Below, piece after piece: positions 8,617 through 17,459 of a DNA stretch of 64,000 bases; the first letter of the stretch is position 1, and every line of letters begins with the position of its first letter. The stretch lies in assembly GCA_025054715.1 (NCBI GenBank), contig JANWYH010000002.1, positions 310,001-374,000 of the forward strand, in the 5' to 3' direction. The stretch comes from Pyrinomonadaceae bacterium (GTDB lineage Bacteria; Acidobacteriota; Blastocatellia; Pyrinomonadales; Pyrinomonadaceae). The notes under the pieces were generated by a model. It made no database searches and was not told the DNA's origin. It was given only the letters and a program-made list of their open reading frames with translations. The translations under genes were made by a program, and so were the position numbers.

Positions 8617-10850
8617 GCCTTTTCTACGAATTTTGCGAGGATTTTTTTCTGCCCAAATCCTGGAAAATTGATAGTTAGCTTTGCATCCTTACCTTTACCG
8701 TCCTTTCTGAGAACCATTCCTCGTCCGTATCTTTTATGTAGGACATAATCTCCCGGATGGATAGATTGGCTTTCAAATGAAGATTCATCACTCGCGAATT
8801 TTATGCCTTTTTCAAGGAGAGATTTTTTGATGGCTTCAAGAAAATCATAGGTTTTAAGTTCTTGTTTATCCGTTTCCTGTTTTGATAGCCATGAAGGAAT
8901 TTCTGAAATATCCTCCAACATCGTTTTTGGAATTTCTTTTAAGAACAAAGAAGGTTCGTTTTTATATGTTTCGCGGTTGCTACGGCGTTCGGTTGCATGT
9001 GTTATGTATAGGGTTTTCATTGCACGGGTAATGGCTACATAGCAAAGGCGTCTTTCTTCTTCCATGTCTTTTTCTTGATTCATGGAGCGAAAATGAGGAA
9101 AAAGACCGTTTTCCATGCCGACGAGGAAAACCACAGGAAATTCCAAACCTTTTGCGGCGTGAATAGTCATCAAGGTAATTCTTTCGGCTTCATCGTAGCT
9201 ATCAGCGCTTGACACTAAAGATGCATTATCAACAAATTCTCTGAGTCCATTCTCTCTATCATCGTAAGAAACAGAGGCATTTAACAGTTCTTCCAGATTT
9301 TCAAGCCTTGCAAGATCGTCTGTGTCGCCCGATGAAAGTAACATCTTTTCGTATCCGGTTTCTTTTATGATCATGCTGACGGTATCAGAAACAGGTCGTG
9401 GAGAGTTTTGAAGTTTAGCGGTTTCTTTTTGCAGATATTCAATTAGGTTTTTGAAGCTTTTAAGGGCTTGTATTGATCGTTGTGGTAGCTCTTTATGAAA
9501 CTGATCTTCGCTCGTAACTAAGAGTATTGCATCCCAAAGCGTTATTTCATTTTTAATTGCAATTTGGTTTAAGTAATTCAAAGTGGCATCTCCAATCCCT
9601 CTTGGCGGGACGTTTATTATTCTTTCCAGCGATAGGCTATCAGAAGGATTTAGGATAACTTTCAAATAAGCTGTTATTTCTTTTATTTCGGCTCTTTGAT
9701 AAAAGGACAAGGCGCCTACGATACGGTATCTTAAGCCTTGTTTTCTCAGCATTTCCTCGAAAAGACGCGATTGATAGTTTGTGCGATAGAGGACAGCTAT
9801 CTTTTGATTTGGGTTTTCTTGTAGAATCTCCTTTATTCTAGTAACTACGAAGCGGGCTTCATCCTCCGCGTTTATTGCGTTAAAGTAGTAAACTTTCTCG
9901 CCTTCTTCATTTTCAGTCCATAAACGTTTTGGCTTGCGATTTTTGTTATTTTTGATGATTTCTTCAGCTACACTTAAAATGTTTTTAGTTGAACGATAAT
10001 TTTGCTCTAACTTGATTACTTTTGCTTTTGGATAGTGTTTTTCAAAATCGAGAATGTTGCGTATATCGGCATGTCGAAAAGCATAGATACTTTGATTATC
10101 GTCTCCTACTACACACACGTTATCGTGAGTTGAAGTTAAGAGTTTGATTAGCGCAAATTGCATGGGATTGGTGTCTTGGTATTCATCAATCATTATGTAT
10201 TTAAAAAAATCGCTGTATTTTTCTCGGATTGAATCGTTATACTTAAGAAGCTGAACCGTTTTAAGTAGCAAATCGTCGAAATCGAGCGCATTTGCGGCAT
10301 TTAGGCTTTTTTGGTACTTTTCTGCTACTTTTAAGATTTCGCATTTTTGATTTTGATCTATTTGGGGTGTCTCTTCTAAATATTCCTCTAGCTCAATACC
10401 GAGGTTTTTTGCGCCGGAAATATAGCGTTGCAAGACTTTAGGATTTAGTTTTTTCTCGTCTGCTCCTATAATGTTTTTGATTGCTCGAAGGCTATCGTCG
10501 GTGTCGTAAATGGTAAATTCGGAGGTGTATCCTTCTTGAAGGTGTGAAATCTCTCTTCTTAAAATTTTTGCGCATAGGGAGTGAAAGGTGGATATAAAGG
10601 GCTTAGAGATATTTCTTTGATCGAGCAACTTGAGAATTCTTTCACGCATTTCTTCTGCGGCTTTGTTAGTGAAAGTTACGGCGAGAATATTATGAGGTTT
10701 TGCCTTTCTTTCAGCTATCAAATATGCTGCACGGACTGCAATTACGCGGGTTTTCCCTGAGCCTGCTCCTGCAAGCACAAGAACGGGTCCTTCGGTGGTT
10801 GTGACAGCTTGTAGTTGCGCTTCATTTAGATTTGATAAGATATGCTTCAT
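8613..10850 (-). CDS. pcrA: UvrD/PcrA-type superfamily 1 DNA helicase
   Basis: The protein has 745 residues, the normal PcrA length. Motifs visible: Q motif LNEAQLQAV, Walker A AGAGSGKTR (Lys33), motif Ia TFTNKAAEEM, motif II DEYQDTNP, motif III VGDDNQSIYAFR, motif IV QNYRST, motif V TIHAAKGLEF and motif VI YVAITRA. The C-terminal GDYVLHKRYGRGMV...KFVEKA matches the Tudor-like RNA-polymerase-binding domain of PcrA. It is a 3'-5' ssDNA translocase in nucleotide excision repair and conflict resolution. The ATG overlaps the stop of the isochorismatase-like gene (ATGA), so it is translated from a shared mRNA. Confidence 0.96.
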   Translation of the reverse strand: MKHILSNLNEAQLQAVTTTEGPVLVLAGAGSGKTRVIAVRAAYLIAERKAKPHNILAVTFTNKAAEEMRERILKLLDQRNISKPFISTFHSLCAKILRREISHLQEGYTSEFTIYDTDDSLRAIKNIIGADEKKLNPKVLQRYISGAKNLGIELEEYLEETPQIDQNQKCEILKVAEKYQKSLNAANALDFDDLLLKTVQLLKYNDSIREKYSDFFKYIMIDEYQDTNPMQFALIKLLTSTHDNVCVVGDDNQSIYAFRHADIRNILDFEKHYPKAKVIKLEQNYRSTKNILSVAEEIIKNNKNRKPKRLWTENEEGEKVYYFNAINAEDEARFVVTRIKEILQENPNQKIAVLYRTNYQSRLFEEMLRKQGLRYRIVGALSFYQRAEIKEITAYLKVILNPSDSLSLERIINVPPRGIGDATLNYLNQIAIKNEITLWDAILLVTSEDQFHKELPQRSIQALKSFKNLIEYLQKETAKLQNSPRPVSDTVSMIIKETGYEKMLLSSGDTDDLARLENLEELLNASVSYDDRENGLREFVDNASLVSSADSYDEAERITLMTIHAAKGLEFPVVFLVGMENGLFPHFRSMNQEKDMEEERRLCYVAITRAMKTLYITHATERRSNRETYKNEPSLFLKEIPKTMLEDISEIPSWLSKQETDKQELKTYDFLEAIKKSLLEKGIKFASDESSFESQSIHPGDYVLHKRYGRGMVLRKDGKGKDAKLTINFPGFGQKKILAKFVEKA

Positions 10851-11401
10851 AGGCTTTTTACTAAAGTTTGAATTTGCTTAAAGCAAGGGTGACTCGAGGA
10901 TCTCATCATTTCGAAAAGAGCCATTTCCGCTGAAGACAATATCGCGCCGGCTTGCTTAAGCTTTTCGATTCCTATTAGCTTATTTTCCGGGTAACGACTA
11001 CTTACGCAGTCTGCGATCAGGTGGACTTGGAAACCTTTTTCAATCAAATCATGAGCAGTTTGGCTTACACAAATGTGGGTTTCAATTCCACAGACTAAGA
11101 TCTGATTTGCACCTATCGATGAAAGCTTTTCTAAAAATTCTTCTGCTCCGCAACAACTAAAAGAGGTTTTTTCATAAATGGGACAATCTTCTGGTATGAC
11201 TTTCATTATTTCTTCTACTGTGTGTCCTAGTCCTTTTGGATATTGCTCGGTTAAAAGGATTGGAACTTTTAGGATTTTGCACCCTTCAATCAAAGCAGCT
11301 ATTTGTGAGACTATCTTTGAAAAATCAGGAATTACGTGGCGGAATGCCTCTTGCATATCAACGACGACAAGCGCGCATTTTTCTTTTTGTAGAAGAGTCA
11401 T
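10847..11401 (-). CDS. Isochorismatase-like cysteine hydrolase
   Basis: The protein has 184 residues. The family triad is visible: Asp15 (VVVDMQEAF), Lys78 (YEKTSFSC) and Cys111 in ILVCGIETHICVSQTA, with the non-proline cis-peptide region before it. Members of this branch (YcaC/ISOC1-like) hydrolyse amides or small esters; the substrate cannot be told from sequence. It lies between a 55-residue membrane protein gene and pcrA, overlapping each by 4 nt, so all three genes are co-translated. The association with pcrA may be only operon packing. Confidence 0.88.
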   Translation of the reverse strand: MTLLQKEKCALVVVDMQEAFRHVIPDFSKIVSQIAALIEGCKILKVPILLTEQYPKGLGHTVEEIMKVIPEDCPIYEKTSFSCCGAEEFLEKLSSIGANQILVCGIETHICVSQTAHDLIEKGFQVHLIADCVSSRYPENKLIGIEKLKQAGAILSSAEMALFEMMRSSSHPCFKQIQTLVKSL

Positions 11402-11565
11402 TTTTCCTCAGATTCTTCGAGAGAAGCTATTTTCTTTGCTTCCTTTTCTCGTTCTTTTTGCTCATTTTTGTAGGCTCGGAAAAAGGCTACGATAGCTATG
11501 GCGCAGCCGATAAGAATCAAGACCATCATTGCGGAGATAAAATAAATTTCTGACGAGCTTTGCAT
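11398..11565 (-). CDS. Small single-pass membrane protein (55 residues), unknown
   Basis: The frame from ATG at 11565 gives 55 residues: a short polar N-terminus, one hydrophobic helix (about 8-29, IYFISAMMVLILIGCAIAIV and on), then a highly charged Lys/Glu tail (KNEQKEREKEAKK...LEESEEK). Topology by the positive-inside rule is N-out, C-in. Its TGA overlaps the ATG of the isochorismatase-like gene, and that 4-nt coupling is the best evidence that it is real. An in-frame GTG four codons earlier is an alternative start. I do not recognise the family. It could anchor or regulate the adjacent hydrolase, but this is a guess. Confidence 0.6.
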   Translation of the reverse strand: MQSSSEIYFISAMMVLILIGCAIAIVAFFRAYKNEQKEREKEAKKIASLEESEEK

Positions 11566-11590
11566 AAATCCTGTCACATCCTTAAGTCTT

Positions 11591-12613
11591 TCAGACGCCT
11601 AATCTTGCTCCGTAGTTTTTGCGGTAGTACTCTTTATAGCTTCCATCACGGACTCGCTCAAGCCAGCCTTGGTTTTCTAGATACCATTTGATGGTCTTCT
11701 TTAGACCTTCTTCCCACGAAGTTCTAGGTCGCCAGCCAATTTCTGTCTCAACCTTTTGCGGGTTTATAGCGTAGCGCCTATCGTGTCCAGGACGATCTTC
11801 TACAAATTTTATCAGGGAATAAGGTTTACCAAGCAAGTCAAGTATCGAGCGGACGACATCTATATTTCTTTTTTCATTTCTTGCTCCGATGTTGTAAACT
11901 TCGCCGCTTTTGCCTTTTAGGTAAATTTCCCAAATGGCTCGGCAATGATCTTCGACATATATCCAATCTCTAACATTTTTTCCATCGCCGTAAACAGGTA
12001 ATGGATCATCGTTCAGCGCATTTGTTATCATTAAGGGAATCAATTTTTCTGGAAATTGACGAGGACCGTAGTTGTTACCGCATCTTGTAATTATGGTGTC
12101 AATGCCAAAGGTTTTATTGGCCGCTCGAACTATCATTTCTGCAGCTGCTTTCGACGCAGCATAAGGTGAATTGGGCCTTAGTGGTGATTCTTCTGTAAAA
12201 AAGCTGTTTTCATCTTCGGGAAGTGACCCCATTACTTCATCAGTGCTTATTTGGACGAATCTTTTTACTCGCCTGTGTCTTGCTACATCGAGGAGGACTT
12301 GTGTTCCTATAACATTTGTTTTCAGGAAAACGTCTGCTGATAATATGCTTCGGTCAACATGTGATTCTGCTGCAAAGTTGAATAATGCATCTGCGTTTTC
12401 GGGCATTGCTTCAAGAACCGCTTTGCGGTCAGTTATGTCTGCGTGGATGAACTCATGTCTATTTGAGTCTATTCCTTCGAGATTTTCTAGATTTCCGGCG
12501 TAGGTTAAAGCGTCAAAGTTTATGATTTTCACATCTTTAACTTCTTCAAGTATGAGGCGGACAAACATGGAACCGATAAAACCAGCCCCACCTGTAACAA
12601 AAATTACCTTCAT
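11591..12613 (-). CDS. rfbB: dTDP-glucose 4,6-dehydratase
   Basis: The protein has 340 residues from the chosen ATG. NAD-binding TGGAGFIGS at the N-terminus, STDEVMGSLPE, catalytic YAASKAAAE (YxxxK) and NNYGPRQFPEKLIPL are hallmark RmlB motifs of the short-chain dehydrogenase superfamily. It converts dTDP-glucose to dTDP-4-keto-6-deoxyglucose for rhamnose or other deoxysugars of surface polysaccharide. The frame is open for six more codons upstream, but the ATG at 12613 starts the Rossmann strand (MKVIFVTGG) and has an extended -10 8 nt upstream, so it is preferred. The other rml genes are not in this window. Confidence 0.95.
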   Translation of the reverse strand: MKVIFVTGGAGFIGSMFVRLILEEVKDVKIINFDALTYAGNLENLEGIDSNRHEFIHADITDRKAVLEAMPENADALFNFAAESHVDRSILSADVFLKTNVIGTQVLLDVARHRRVKRFVQISTDEVMGSLPEDENSFFTEESPLRPNSPYAASKAAAEMIVRAANKTFGIDTIITRCGNNYGPRQFPEKLIPLMITNALNDDPLPVYGDGKNVRDWIYVEDHCRAIWEIYLKGKSGEVYNIGARNEKRNIDVVRSILDLLGKPYSLIKFVEDRPGHDRRYAINPQKVETEIGWRPRTSWEEGLKKTIKWYLENQGWLERVRDGSYKEYYRKNYGARLGV

Positions 12614-12621
12614 AACTTGAA

Positions 12622-12627
12622 AAAATA
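12622..12627 (-). promoter_or_regulatory. Extended -10 element of rfbB, probably leaderless
   Basis: Minus-strand TGTTATTTT (TGn plus TATTTT) ends 8 nt before the rfbB ATG at 12613, with no Shine-Dalgarno sequence in between. This favours the internal start over the longer reading frame, which would begin within or upstream of the promoter. Confidence 0.4.
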
Positions 12628-12770
12628 ACACGTTGGAAATTTATTTCAAAAGCTCGAAAATCGAAAAATTGAAAGCTGAATTTGCTTTTTTTAGTTGTGT
12701 GTGATAGCTTAACAAAAGTCTATTTCAGACGAATTTTCAAGAGCAATTCGTAGATCTTCGAGATTTTGGT

Positions 12771-12787
12771 GTCTTCATTGTGAAGAC
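12771..12787 (+). other. Perfect 7-bp hairpin in the leader of the M23 peptidase gene
   Basis: GTCTTCA and TGAAGAC flank a 3-nt loop. The hairpin ends 7 nt before the ribosome binding site (AAAAGGAG) of the following gene. There is no T-run, so it is not a terminator. It could affect mRNA stability or translation. Confidence 0.35.
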
Positions 12788-12808
12788 CCAATCAAAAGGA
12801 GAAACCTA

Positions 12809-13555
12809 ATGCACAAAAAAAGCTGTGTTTTTTTGTTCATTTATTTTTCTTCAAATGAGATACGAATAAGAAGAACAGAAGTATCAAGTCAAAAGATAAG
12901 AGGCAGCCTATCTGCATTAGCTTTTTTCTGGACTATTGTTGCATTTTTGGGACTCGGAATCTTAGGGGCTTCTTCTTCGGATATTACCTCTGCCAGAAGC
13001 GCACAAAATGCGGTTAATGTCGGTATTTTAGAGATTCAAGCTAATCTTACTAAAAACGCTGGCGGTCCGATAAAAGAGGGTGATGTGTATGTAAACGATG
13101 AAATAAAGATGGAAGAATACATATCCGATCTTTCAACAGAAAACATTCCCAATCTATGGCCTCGCGAAGATAAGATAACCAATGAATTTGGATTTAGAAG
13201 AAATCCTTTCGGTGGCAGGACTTACGAATTTCACGAAGGTATGGATATAAGCGGAGAAAGAGGGGATGACGTCTTAGCAGCAGGAGCTGGAACAGTAATA
13301 AAAGCTGGTTGGCAAGGCGGATACGGAAATATGATAGAAATTGATCACGGAAACGGTATAACTACTCGCTATGGTCATCTTTCAAAAGTGCTGGTGCAGG
13401 TAGGTGAAAACGTTTCAAAAGGGCAGCGAATAGGGCTAGTTGGTTCTACGGGTCGATCCACTGGCCCTCACCTTCATTATGAGCTTCGCATTAATGGAAA
13501 GGCAGTTGACCCGAGAAGGTTACTCCCCCCGGAAAAGGCGGAGATAGAGAGATAA
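12809..13555 (+). CDS. M23-family metalloendopeptidase, membrane anchored
   Basis: The protein has 248 residues. A short cytoplasmic N-terminus is followed by a transmembrane helix (about 34-54), a linker, and an M23/LytM domain (about 120-245) with the zinc ligands His142 and Asp146 (FHEGMDIS) and the HLH motif with His223. It should cleave peptide cross-links in peptidoglycan, or activate amidases if degenerate; all catalytic residues are present here. A good ribosome binding site (AAAGGAGAAA) precedes the ATG. It is followed by a strong terminator, so it is monocistronic. Confidence 0.9.
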   Translation: MHKKSCVFLFIYFSSNEIRIRRTEVSSQKIRGSLSALAFFWTIVAFLGLGILGASSSDITSARSAQNAVNVGILEIQANLTKNAGGPIKEGDVYVNDEIKMEEYISDLSTENIPNLWPREDKITNEFGFRRNPFGGRTYEFHEGMDISGERGDDVLAAGAGTVIKAGWQGGYGNMIEIDHGNGITTRYGHLSKVLVQVGENVSKGQRIGLVGSTGRSTGPHLHYELRINGKAVDPRRLLPPEKAEIER

Positions 13556-13580
13556 AGCTCGGTTATTTTGTTAAGAAAAG

Positions 13581-13606
13581 GCAAGCCTTTTCGGGCTTGC
13601 TTTTTT
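13581..13606 (+). terminator. Rho-independent terminator after the M23 gene
   Basis: GCAAGCC (13581-13587) and GGCTTGC (13594-13600) form a 7-bp stem with a 6-nt loop, directly followed by six T. It lies 25 nt after the M23 stop and ends that transcript before the S46 peptidase gene. Confidence 0.9.
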
Positions 13607-13667
13607 GTTTTGCGAAAAAAAGGATAAAATTTTACAAAGATTTTAATTTTGAAGAAGGGGAATTTTT

Positions 13668-15842
13668 ATGCTGAAAGTTTTGAAAGGGTTTCTGACCTTA
13701 TCGCTCTTGATAGCTTTTTTGTTCAACGGCGGATTCGTTGTTTTTGCCATTCGAGATGAGGGAATGTTTCCGCCTGATAAAATTGAAAGGCTGGATTTGA
13801 AAAAGAAGGGTTTGAAGATAAAACCTTCTGAGATTTACAATCCTGCTGGCGGTGGGCTTTCAGAAGCGGTCGTAAGGTTGAGCATTGGTTGCACGGGAGA
13901 GTTTGTCTCTCCAAAAGGCTTGATCCTAACTAATCATCACTGCGTTTTCGATGCTTTGGTTTCTGCATCTTCAGCTGAAAAGAATTACGGTAAAGATGGT
14001 TTCAAAGCTAACTCAATGGCTGAGGAAATACCAGCAAAGGGTTACAGCGTATTTGTAACGACTCGGGTTGAAGATGTTACGGCAAAGGTTTTAGTTGGCA
14101 CGGAGGGATTAAAAGGAGAAGAAAAGCAAAAGGTAATTGAATCTAACATTGAAAAGATAAGAAAAGAGGAGCAAGGAAAAAATCTTGCTGAGGGCGTAAG
14201 TATCAGGATTCAATCAATTAATAGCGGTCTTTTTTATTATCTTTATGAGACCTTTCAAATCAAAGATGTAAGGCTTGTTTACGCTCCGCCTAAGAACATA
14301 GGCTTTTTCGGCGGTGATCCTGATAACTTTGAGTGGACAAGGCACACGGGGGACTTTGGTTTTCTTCGTGCTTATGTTTCGCCAGACGGAAAGCCTGCAG
14401 AATATTCGCCGAATAACGTTCCATATCAGCCTAAGAAATATCTGACCATATCGCTTGATGGCATAAAGGAGAATGATTTCGTTTTCGTTCTAGGCTATCC
14501 AGGAAGCACGACGCGTTACAGAGAAAGTTGGGCTATCGAATATGCGGAGAAGGTAAACTTGCCGTTTTTAGTAAATTATCTGAAGGCATGGGTCAACGGA
14601 CTTAACAAAGTTGGCGAAGAATCAGAAGAAAAGAGAATCAAACTGCAAAGCGATGTCTTCAGCTTAAACAATTCCATTAAAGCGTTTGAAGGCGGAATCG
14701 TGACCTTGCGTCGAGCTGGAGTGGTTGCAAAAAGACGTGCAGAAGAAGAGAAGCTCTCGAAATGGATAAACTCCGATCCGAGCAGGCAAGCTAAATACGG
14801 ACAGTTATTGTCTGATCTTCAAAAGCTTTCAGAAGAATTTTATCGAACAGGAGCTAGAGATAGGCTTTTGAGAACCATTCCCAATCAAGCCTCAACACCT
14901 ATCTTCTCGATGATTCTTGAGGCTATATCTGCCGTTTCTGAAAATAAGAAGCTTGATGAAAGAAAAAAGAAAGAAATAGAATCCTTATTTGAGACTGCTG
15001 AGCCGATTGTTGAGCAGGAAGTCATAAGGTTCTACTTAAAATCAATAGCCGATTTGCCGTCGGATCAAAAGTTTGAAACGGCTGAGAAACTTTTTGGTAA
15101 AGGCAATTTGAAAGAGCGCCGCCTTCAGGAATCGGCTTTTGCTGAAATGATAACCAAAGAGTTTAGCTCGCCTGAAAAGGTAATTGCTATTTATTCAATG
15201 TCGCTTGATGAGTTGAGAACGAAATACCCTATCTTAACAGAGTTTTCGCTTGGGCTTATCGAAGAGCGCAAAGCTATTAGAAAACGACAGGATAAATTTT
15301 CCTCACAGATAGATGATCTTAGAGTTGCCTACCAGAAGGCTATGTCGGAAATGAAAGGCATTGAACCTTATCCTGATGCTAATTCTACTTTGCGCTTTAC
15401 TTATGGGTATGTGAAAGGCTATCAGCCAAAGGAGGCAGTTACTTATATGCCTTTTACGACCTTGAAAGGGATGATTGAAAAAGATACTGGTATTGAACCT
15501 TTCGACATGCCTGAAGGGCTTAAGAGATTACAACAGCAAAAAGACTTTGGGCGTTATGGTGTTGGCGATAGTGTTCCATTAAATTTTCTAGCCACGCTTG
15601 ATATTATAGGCGGAAACTCCGGTAGTCCTGTTCTAAATGCTGAAGGTGAGCAGATTGGAATAATTTTCGATGGAAACTATGAAGGTCTAGGAAATGATTT
15701 TTACTATGATCCGGCTTATAATCGCGCAATAGCCGTTGACATTCGCTTTGTTTTGTTTGTTACTGAGAAGTTCGCAAACGCTGGTTGGATACTAAACGAA
15801 ATGACAATAAAGCAGCGGCGAGCTGCAGGTGCCAGCAAGTAA
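13668..15842 (+). CDS. S46-family dipeptidyl-peptidase (DPP7/DPP11-like)
   Basis: The protein has 724 residues, typical for S46. Signal peptide at about 1-27, then DEGMFPPDKI. Chymotrypsin-like catalytic motifs are LTNHHCVFDA (His90/91 pair) and GGNSGSPVLN with Ser651, plus the family motif GGDPDNFEWTRHTGDFGFLR. S46 enzymes are periplasmic exopeptidases that remove dipeptides from the N-terminus of peptides, typical of Bacteroidota and other proteolytic bacteria. Whether it prefers acidic (DPP11) or hydrophobic (DPP7) residues is not decidable here. AGAAGGGGAA before the ATG is the ribosome binding site. It is convergent with the FG-GAP protein gene, 8 nt apart. Confidence 0.94.
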   Translation: MLKVLKGFLTLSLLIAFLFNGGFVVFAIRDEGMFPPDKIERLDLKKKGLKIKPSEIYNPAGGGLSEAVVRLSIGCTGEFVSPKGLILTNHHCVFDALVSASSAEKNYGKDGFKANSMAEEIPAKGYSVFVTTRVEDVTAKVLVGTEGLKGEEKQKVIESNIEKIRKEEQGKNLAEGVSIRIQSINSGLFYYLYETFQIKDVRLVYAPPKNIGFFGGDPDNFEWTRHTGDFGFLRAYVSPDGKPAEYSPNNVPYQPKKYLTISLDGIKENDFVFVLGYPGSTTRYRESWAIEYAEKVNLPFLVNYLKAWVNGLNKVGEESEEKRIKLQSDVFSLNNSIKAFEGGIVTLRRAGVVAKRRAEEEKLSKWINSDPSRQAKYGQLLSDLQKLSEEFYRTGARDRLLRTIPNQASTPIFSMILEAISAVSENKKLDERKKKEIESLFETAEPIVEQEVIRFYLKSIADLPSDQKFETAEKLFGKGNLKERRLQESAFAEMITKEFSSPEKVIAIYSMSLDELRTKYPILTEFSLGLIEERKAIRKRQDKFSSQIDDLRVAYQKAMSEMKGIEPYPDANSTLRFTYGYVKGYQPKEAVTYMPFTTLKGMIEKDTGIEPFDMPEGLKRLQQQKDFGRYGVGDSVPLNFLATLDIIGGNSGSPVLNAEGEQIGIIFDGNYEGLGNDFYYDPAYNRAIAVDIRFVLFVTEKFANAGWILNEMTIKQRRAAGASK

Positions 15843-15850
15843 AGCGATTT

Positions 15851-17266
15851 CTATTCTGAAAACAAAGTTGATTGTAAAGGTATATCGCCGCTAACTCCAA
15901 AAGTCGAGGCGGAAAAACCGTTTTGGCTTGTCAGTAAATACCAGACTCCGTTTCTATAGACGGCTAAATCGGTTTTTCCATCTGCGTCAAAATCTGACGG
16001 TGTGGGGACATCTGTTGATGCTCCGAACTGGATTCCGGTAAATCCCTGATTTGAACGCAGCAAGAACCAAGTCCCTGTAGATGGTCGAAATACAGCTATA
16101 TCGTCTCGCCCATCACCGTCATAATCAGCAGGAACAGGGCGATCAGAGCTTATTCCAAATTGCTGAACTAATAGTTGATTATTTGAACTTTGCAGAATAT
16201 ACCATGTTCCTTGAGAAGGACGAAAAACAGCTATGTCAGTTTTTCCGTCACCATCGAAATCTGCTTGAACGGGCTTATCGTTTAGAAGACCGAACTGAAT
16301 AGCACTAAATTGCCCGTCAGAGCTACGTAGGATATACCAGGTGCCTTGTGATGGTCGAAAAACCGCTACGTCTGATTTGCCATCTCCGTCAAAGTCTCCA
16401 ACGACTGGCTTATCTGTAGATGCGCCAAACTGTGTAGATGAGAGCAGTCCGTCAGAGCTTCGCAGGATATACCATCTGCCTTGTGAAGGGCGAAAGACGG
16501 TTATATCAGTTTTGCCATCACCGTCGAAATCACCTGCTACTGGTTTGTCTTCATTAGTGCCAAATTGAATAGCACTAAATTGCCCGTCAGAGCTACGCAG
16601 AATATACCAAGTGCCTTGTGATGGTCGAAAAACTGCTATATCAGACTTTGTATCGCCATCAAAATTTGCTGTAAGGGTGCCTGAAAATGAGGGGTGATTT
16701 CTTATATAGACACTATCACCGTAAGGAGTTGAGTCTCCGTTCGCGGCATTTCCTGCTGCGTAAAATCTAATGCGCCCTATTTTAGACGAAGGGGCAGTCC
16801 AGATAAAATTCCAAGATTTTGTGTCGAAGGTTGTAGGTATGCTTCCGTCGGAAGTCTGTTCTACGTATTGCCTTTGATTACCTGCAACGATTCCATTAAC
16901 TATCTGAGTTTGAGGAGGTGTTTGTGGTATGAGCGAAAAATTGCCGGCTTTTCTTCCTTGTTCGTCAATAGCTGTTATCTGGAATCCGAAGAGAACGGTT
17001 TGAGGTTGACTTAAGGTTACTGTAATCTGATAAGATTTTCCAGGAACGTAATTCGCTGGAATGTTGCTAATTAGAAGACTGCCATTACCAGAGTTTACAG
17101 TTCCTTCATGACAGGCAGTGCAATTAGCTTCGCCCGGAGCACCTGTAAATGAAGGTGGAGGTCCTGAGGAGAAAGCGTTAGTCTTCTGTGAAGATTTATA
17201 TGTGCTAAAAAAGAAGAAACTAACGGTAGCCAGAAGAAAGATCAGTTTGATATGCTTCTTTTTCAT
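15851..17266 (-). CDS. Secreted FG-GAP/VCBS repeat protein with CxxCH-containing N-terminal domain
   Basis: The protein has 471 residues from ATG 17266, chosen because AGAGGG lies 7 nt upstream and a signal peptide (MKKKHIKLIFLLATVSFFFF) starts there. Domain 1 (about 30-190) carries GAPGEANCTACHEG, the CxxCH signature of the reelin-like 'choice-of-anchor V' type domain; it might bind heme or be structural. Domain 2 is six tandem FG-GAP-like repeats of 45 residues with the calcium-type DFDGDGKTD motif and VFRPSQGTWYILRS, forming a beta-propeller or part of one. It is likely exported and surface-exposed; the partner is unknown. The last repeat has lost some consensus (DFDADGKTDLAVYRNG). Confidence 0.82.
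   Translation of the reverse strand: MKKKHIKLIFLLATVSFFFFSTYKSSQKTNAFSSGPPPSFTGAPGEANCTACHEGTVNSGNGSLLISNIPANYVPGKSYQITVTLSQPQTVLFGFQITAIDEQGRKAGNFSLIPQTPPQTQIVNGIVAGNQRQYVEQTSDGSIPTTFDTKSWNFIWTAPSSKIGRIRFYAAGNAANGDSTPYGDSVYIRNHPSFSGTLTANFDGDTKSDIAVFRPSQGTWYILRSSDGQFSAIQFGTNEDKPVAGDFDGDGKTDITVFRPSQGRWYILRSSDGLLSSTQFGASTDKPVVGDFDGDGKSDVAVFRPSQGTWYILRSSDGQFSAIQFGLLNDKPVQADFDGDGKTDIAVFRPSQGTWYILQSSNNQLLVQQFGISSDRPVPADYDGDGRDDIAVFRPSTGTWFLLRSNQGFTGIQFGASTDVPTPSDFDADGKTDLAVYRNGVWYLLTSQNGFSASTFGVSGDIPLQSTLFSE
15885..16690 (-). repeat. Six 135-bp tandem repeats encoding FG-GAP units
   Basis: The segment encoding DFDGDGK recurs every 135 bp (for example at about 16106, 16241, 16376, 16511 and 16646), equal to 45 codons. 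Units 270 bp apart (around 16297-16365 and 16567-16635) are nearly identical in DNA, more alike than adjacent units, which points to a recent two-unit duplication or gene conversion. Confidence 0.85.
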
Positions 17267-17459
17267 TTTTCGCCCTCTTTTCTGAAAGCTTTGACGCTTT
17301 AATAACGATAATAGTCTAAGAAGTTTGCATTGTGGTTTCAACATTAGGTAAACACTGTTTTTGTTGAATCAAGAAATTTCTTTATTCATGCGTGTTGGCT
17401 TAAGTTTTGTGGAAAAATGCGCTATTTTAATAATCTATACAAAGCTGAAGGAGAAAGCC

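Noticed and set aside
15885-16690. Regular repeats considered as a CRISPR array
   Set aside because: The period is 135 bp, all units are in one reading frame and encode FG-GAP motifs; no spacer/repeat pattern or cas genes.
17361-17459. Longer start of the flippase-like protein
   Set aside because: No ribosome binding site before the TTG at 17361, while a good one precedes the TTG at 17460 and the membrane protein begins normally there.
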